NCBI GenBank assembly: GCA_016219005.1
Contig: JACRCN010000010.1
Span: 1 to 42,038, forward strand
DNA: 42,038 nucleotides
From: Deltaproteobacteria bacterium
GTDB taxonomy: Bacteria > Desulfobacterota > Desulfobacteria > Desulfobacterales > SpSt-501
Direction: 5' to 3'
A model generated the notes under the pieces. It was given only the letters and a program-made list of their open reading frames with translations, was not told where the DNA came from and ran no database searches. Positions 40,874 to 42,038 of this stretch are shown here, piece after piece (the stretch's first letter is position 1; each line of letters begins with the position of its first letter). The position numbers and the translations under genes are program-made.

Positions 40874-41629
40874 ATGAAAATCGTTGTAATCGGTGGCAGC
40901 GGGCTCATCGGAACAAAGCTCGTGAACAAACTTCGCCAGAGTGGCCATGAGGTAGTGGCGGCGTCGCCCGCCTCGGGCGTCAACACTATCACTGGTGATG
41001 GAATAGCTGAAGCTCTTGCAGGCGCTCGGGTTGTTGTCGACGTGGCAAACTCGCCTTCGTTCGAGGATAAGGCTGTTTTGGAATTCTTCGAGACGTCAGG
41101 TCGTAACCTCCTTACCGCGGAAGTGGCTGCTGGTGTGGGACATCACGTTGCACTGTCGGTCGTCGGCACCGACCGCCTTCTCGAGAGCGGTTATTTCCGC
41201 GGGAAGATGGCCCAAGAAAAGCTGATCAAGGCCTCCAAGGTTCCCTATACGATCGTCCGCTCAACGCAGTTCTTCGAGTTCTTGGGCAGCATCGCTCAAT
41301 CGGGCACCGACGGGCAAACGGTTCGCTTGTCACCTGCTCTTGTGCAGCCCATCGCGTCGGATGACGTGGCTGCCGCGATGGCCGACGTCACAGTGGGGGC
41401 GCCGGTCAACGGCACGGTCGAGGTGGCCGGCCCCGAACGGGTACGTCTCGCCGAAATTGTCCAGCGATTCCTGAGCGCGAACCGAGACGTTCGTCAGGTG
41501 ATCACCGACGTTCACGCACGCTACTTCGGCGCGGAGTTGAATGACCAAACCCTCACCCCCGGCGACAACCCGCGCCTCGGTCCGACCCGTTTTGAGGACT
41601 GGCTCAGCCACTCCGCGCCTCGGAAGTAA
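40874..41629 (+). CDS. NmrA-like NAD(P)-binding atypical SDR
   Basis: The 251-residue protein starts MKIVVIGGSGLIGTKLVNKL, with the GGSGLIG dinucleotide-binding loop at 7-13. It continues with VVVDVANSPSFED and a HVALSVVGTDRL segment, then RGKMAQEKLIKASKVPYTIVRSTQFFEF (in parts), which are typical of NmrA/NAD(P)H quinone oxidoreductase 2-like atypical SDRs. The classical YxxxK pair is absent. It may be a redox-sensing or quinone-reducing protein. It lies 124 bp after vapC, and no ribosome-binding site stands out. Confidence 0.85.
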   Translation: MKIVVIGGSGLIGTKLVNKLRQSGHEVVAASPASGVNTITGDGIAEALAGARVVVDVANSPSFEDKAVLEFFETSGRNLLTAEVAAGVGHHVALSVVGTDRLLESGYFRGKMAQEKLIKASKVPYTIVRSTQFFEFLGSIAQSGTDGQTVRLSPALVQPIASDDVAAAMADVTVGAPVNGTVEVAGPERVRLAEIVQRFLSANRDVRQVITDVHARYFGAELNDQTLTPGDNPRLGPTRFEDWLSHSAPRK

Positions 41630-41659
41630 ACCAGCCAGGCAGGGGTGGTGACGCGCAAA

Positions 41660-41923
41660 TCAGGTAATCCGCCGGACCGGCGCTGAGTTGCGCATCCACC
41701 CCTGCCTTTGCTTTCCGGAAAAATTAGCCTTCTGATCCGCGACCCGGTCGATCCGGATGAGGCCCTCGGCCCACATCATCTCCAAGGACGACACATGAGC
41801 TCTACAGAGCCCGACGAAGCTGCTCGCGCGGTTCATCGTCGGCACTAACGACAGAAGGCTGACTGTGTTCACGAGGTAGGGTGTTCCAGCCGTGGAAAAA
41901 AGGCAAATCACTTTATTGTGCAA
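41660..41923 (-). CDS. Uncertain ORF, 87 aa
   Basis: The frame contains SSLEMMWAEGLIRIDRVADQ, faintly like the DAIIDGLIRVDS region of the small winged-helix-like protein at 25404-25655; a shared GLIR-D motif may be chance. The N-terminal half is unremarkable and no good ribosome-binding site was found. It may be a real gene or a remnant of that family. Confidence 0.25.
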   Translation of the reverse strand: MHNKVICLFSTAGTPYLVNTVSLLSLVPTMNRASSFVGLCRAHVSSLEMMWAEGLIRIDRVADQKANFSGKQRQGWMRNSAPVRRIT

Positions 41924-41934
41924 GGCTATAGATC

Positions 41935-42038
41935 ATGACGATGACAGAAAAGAAGTCGGTTATTTCAATTGTGCTATTCATAATGGTAGCATCCAATAGT
42001 CTATTTCTGTTTGGAAATGGGCTGTTTATGCTCATCGC
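41935..42038 (+). CDS. Membrane protein, N-terminal part (runs off the window)
   Basis: An ATG at 41935 opens a frame that runs to the edge: MTMTEKKSVISIVLFIMV, then a hydrophobic stretch (about 9-34). It looks like a first transmembrane helix or signal anchor. The DNA here is richer in A+T than the neighbouring genes. Too little is present to name a family. Confidence 0.4.
   Translation, partial: MTMTEKKSVISIVLFIMVASNSLFLFGNGLFMLI

Overview
The window is a G+C-rich bacterial chromosome segment, most likely from an anaerobic Desulfobacterota (deltaproteobacterial) genome. This rests on the content and order of its nitrogenase operon: nifH-nifI1-nifI2-nifD-nifK-ferredoxin-nifE-nifN-nifB, with a short NifK, a NifD carrying a roughly 50-residue insertion, and PII-like NifI proteins. 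The taxonomic call is an inference. No rRNA or tRNA was seen.

Layout. Positions 1-2869 (+): the tail of a MacB-type ABC permease, an OprM/NodT-type outer-membrane efflux lipoprotein and a FUSC-family membrane protein. Positions 2877-13936 (-): the complete nif structural and cofactor-assembly operon, read from a canonical sigma-54 promoter at 12189-12204, with a GAF-AAA+-Fis NifA-type activator just upstream. A 66-aa ORF with evenly spaced cysteines lies beyond nifA. Positions 14840-17054: a secreted LpqC-type esterase and an azlCD exporter pair. Positions 17202-20420 (-): small proteins, including a coupled 32-aa membrane peptide and zinc-ribbon protein, a cNMP-binding protein, and a cytosolic-looking protein with six EF-hands in three 90-residue repeats. 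Positions 20534-23241: an IS3 remnant, then a CpxR/CpxA-like two-component system preceded by tandem CpxR-type boxes. Positions 23577-32005: a GT-A glycosyltransferase followed by accessory genes (DUF3303, glycolipid-binding family, two SDRs, a class A beta-lactamase-like hydrolase, a split ThDP decarboxylase, a VOC protein). Positions 33275-37105 (-): a CUT1 sugar-type ABC importer whose binding protein and first permease are one polypeptide. Positions 37414-42038: a VTT/DedA-like protein, a two-gene membrane operon, a repeat-rich decayed stretch with a truncated SRAP gene start, a vapBC toxin-antitoxin pair, an NmrA-like oxidoreductase and the start of a membrane protein.

How the genes work together. 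NifA with sigma-54 should drive nifH through nifB. NifI1/NifI2 would switch nitrogenase activity after translation according to nitrogen status. The ferredoxin may supply electrons. NifB and NifEN build FeMo-co for NifDK. nifV, nifS, nifU, nifX and molybdate transport genes are not in the window.

The most notable items are the binding-protein/permease fusion, in which the binding protein appears to replace the permease's first membrane helix so that topology is preserved; three families of short dispersed repeats (A, B, C), two with terminal inverted repeats, of which family A flanks the split decarboxylase genes; the tandem CpxR-like boxes; an unusual direct repeat in place of the classical NifA enhancer; and several small genes that automatic calling would miss.
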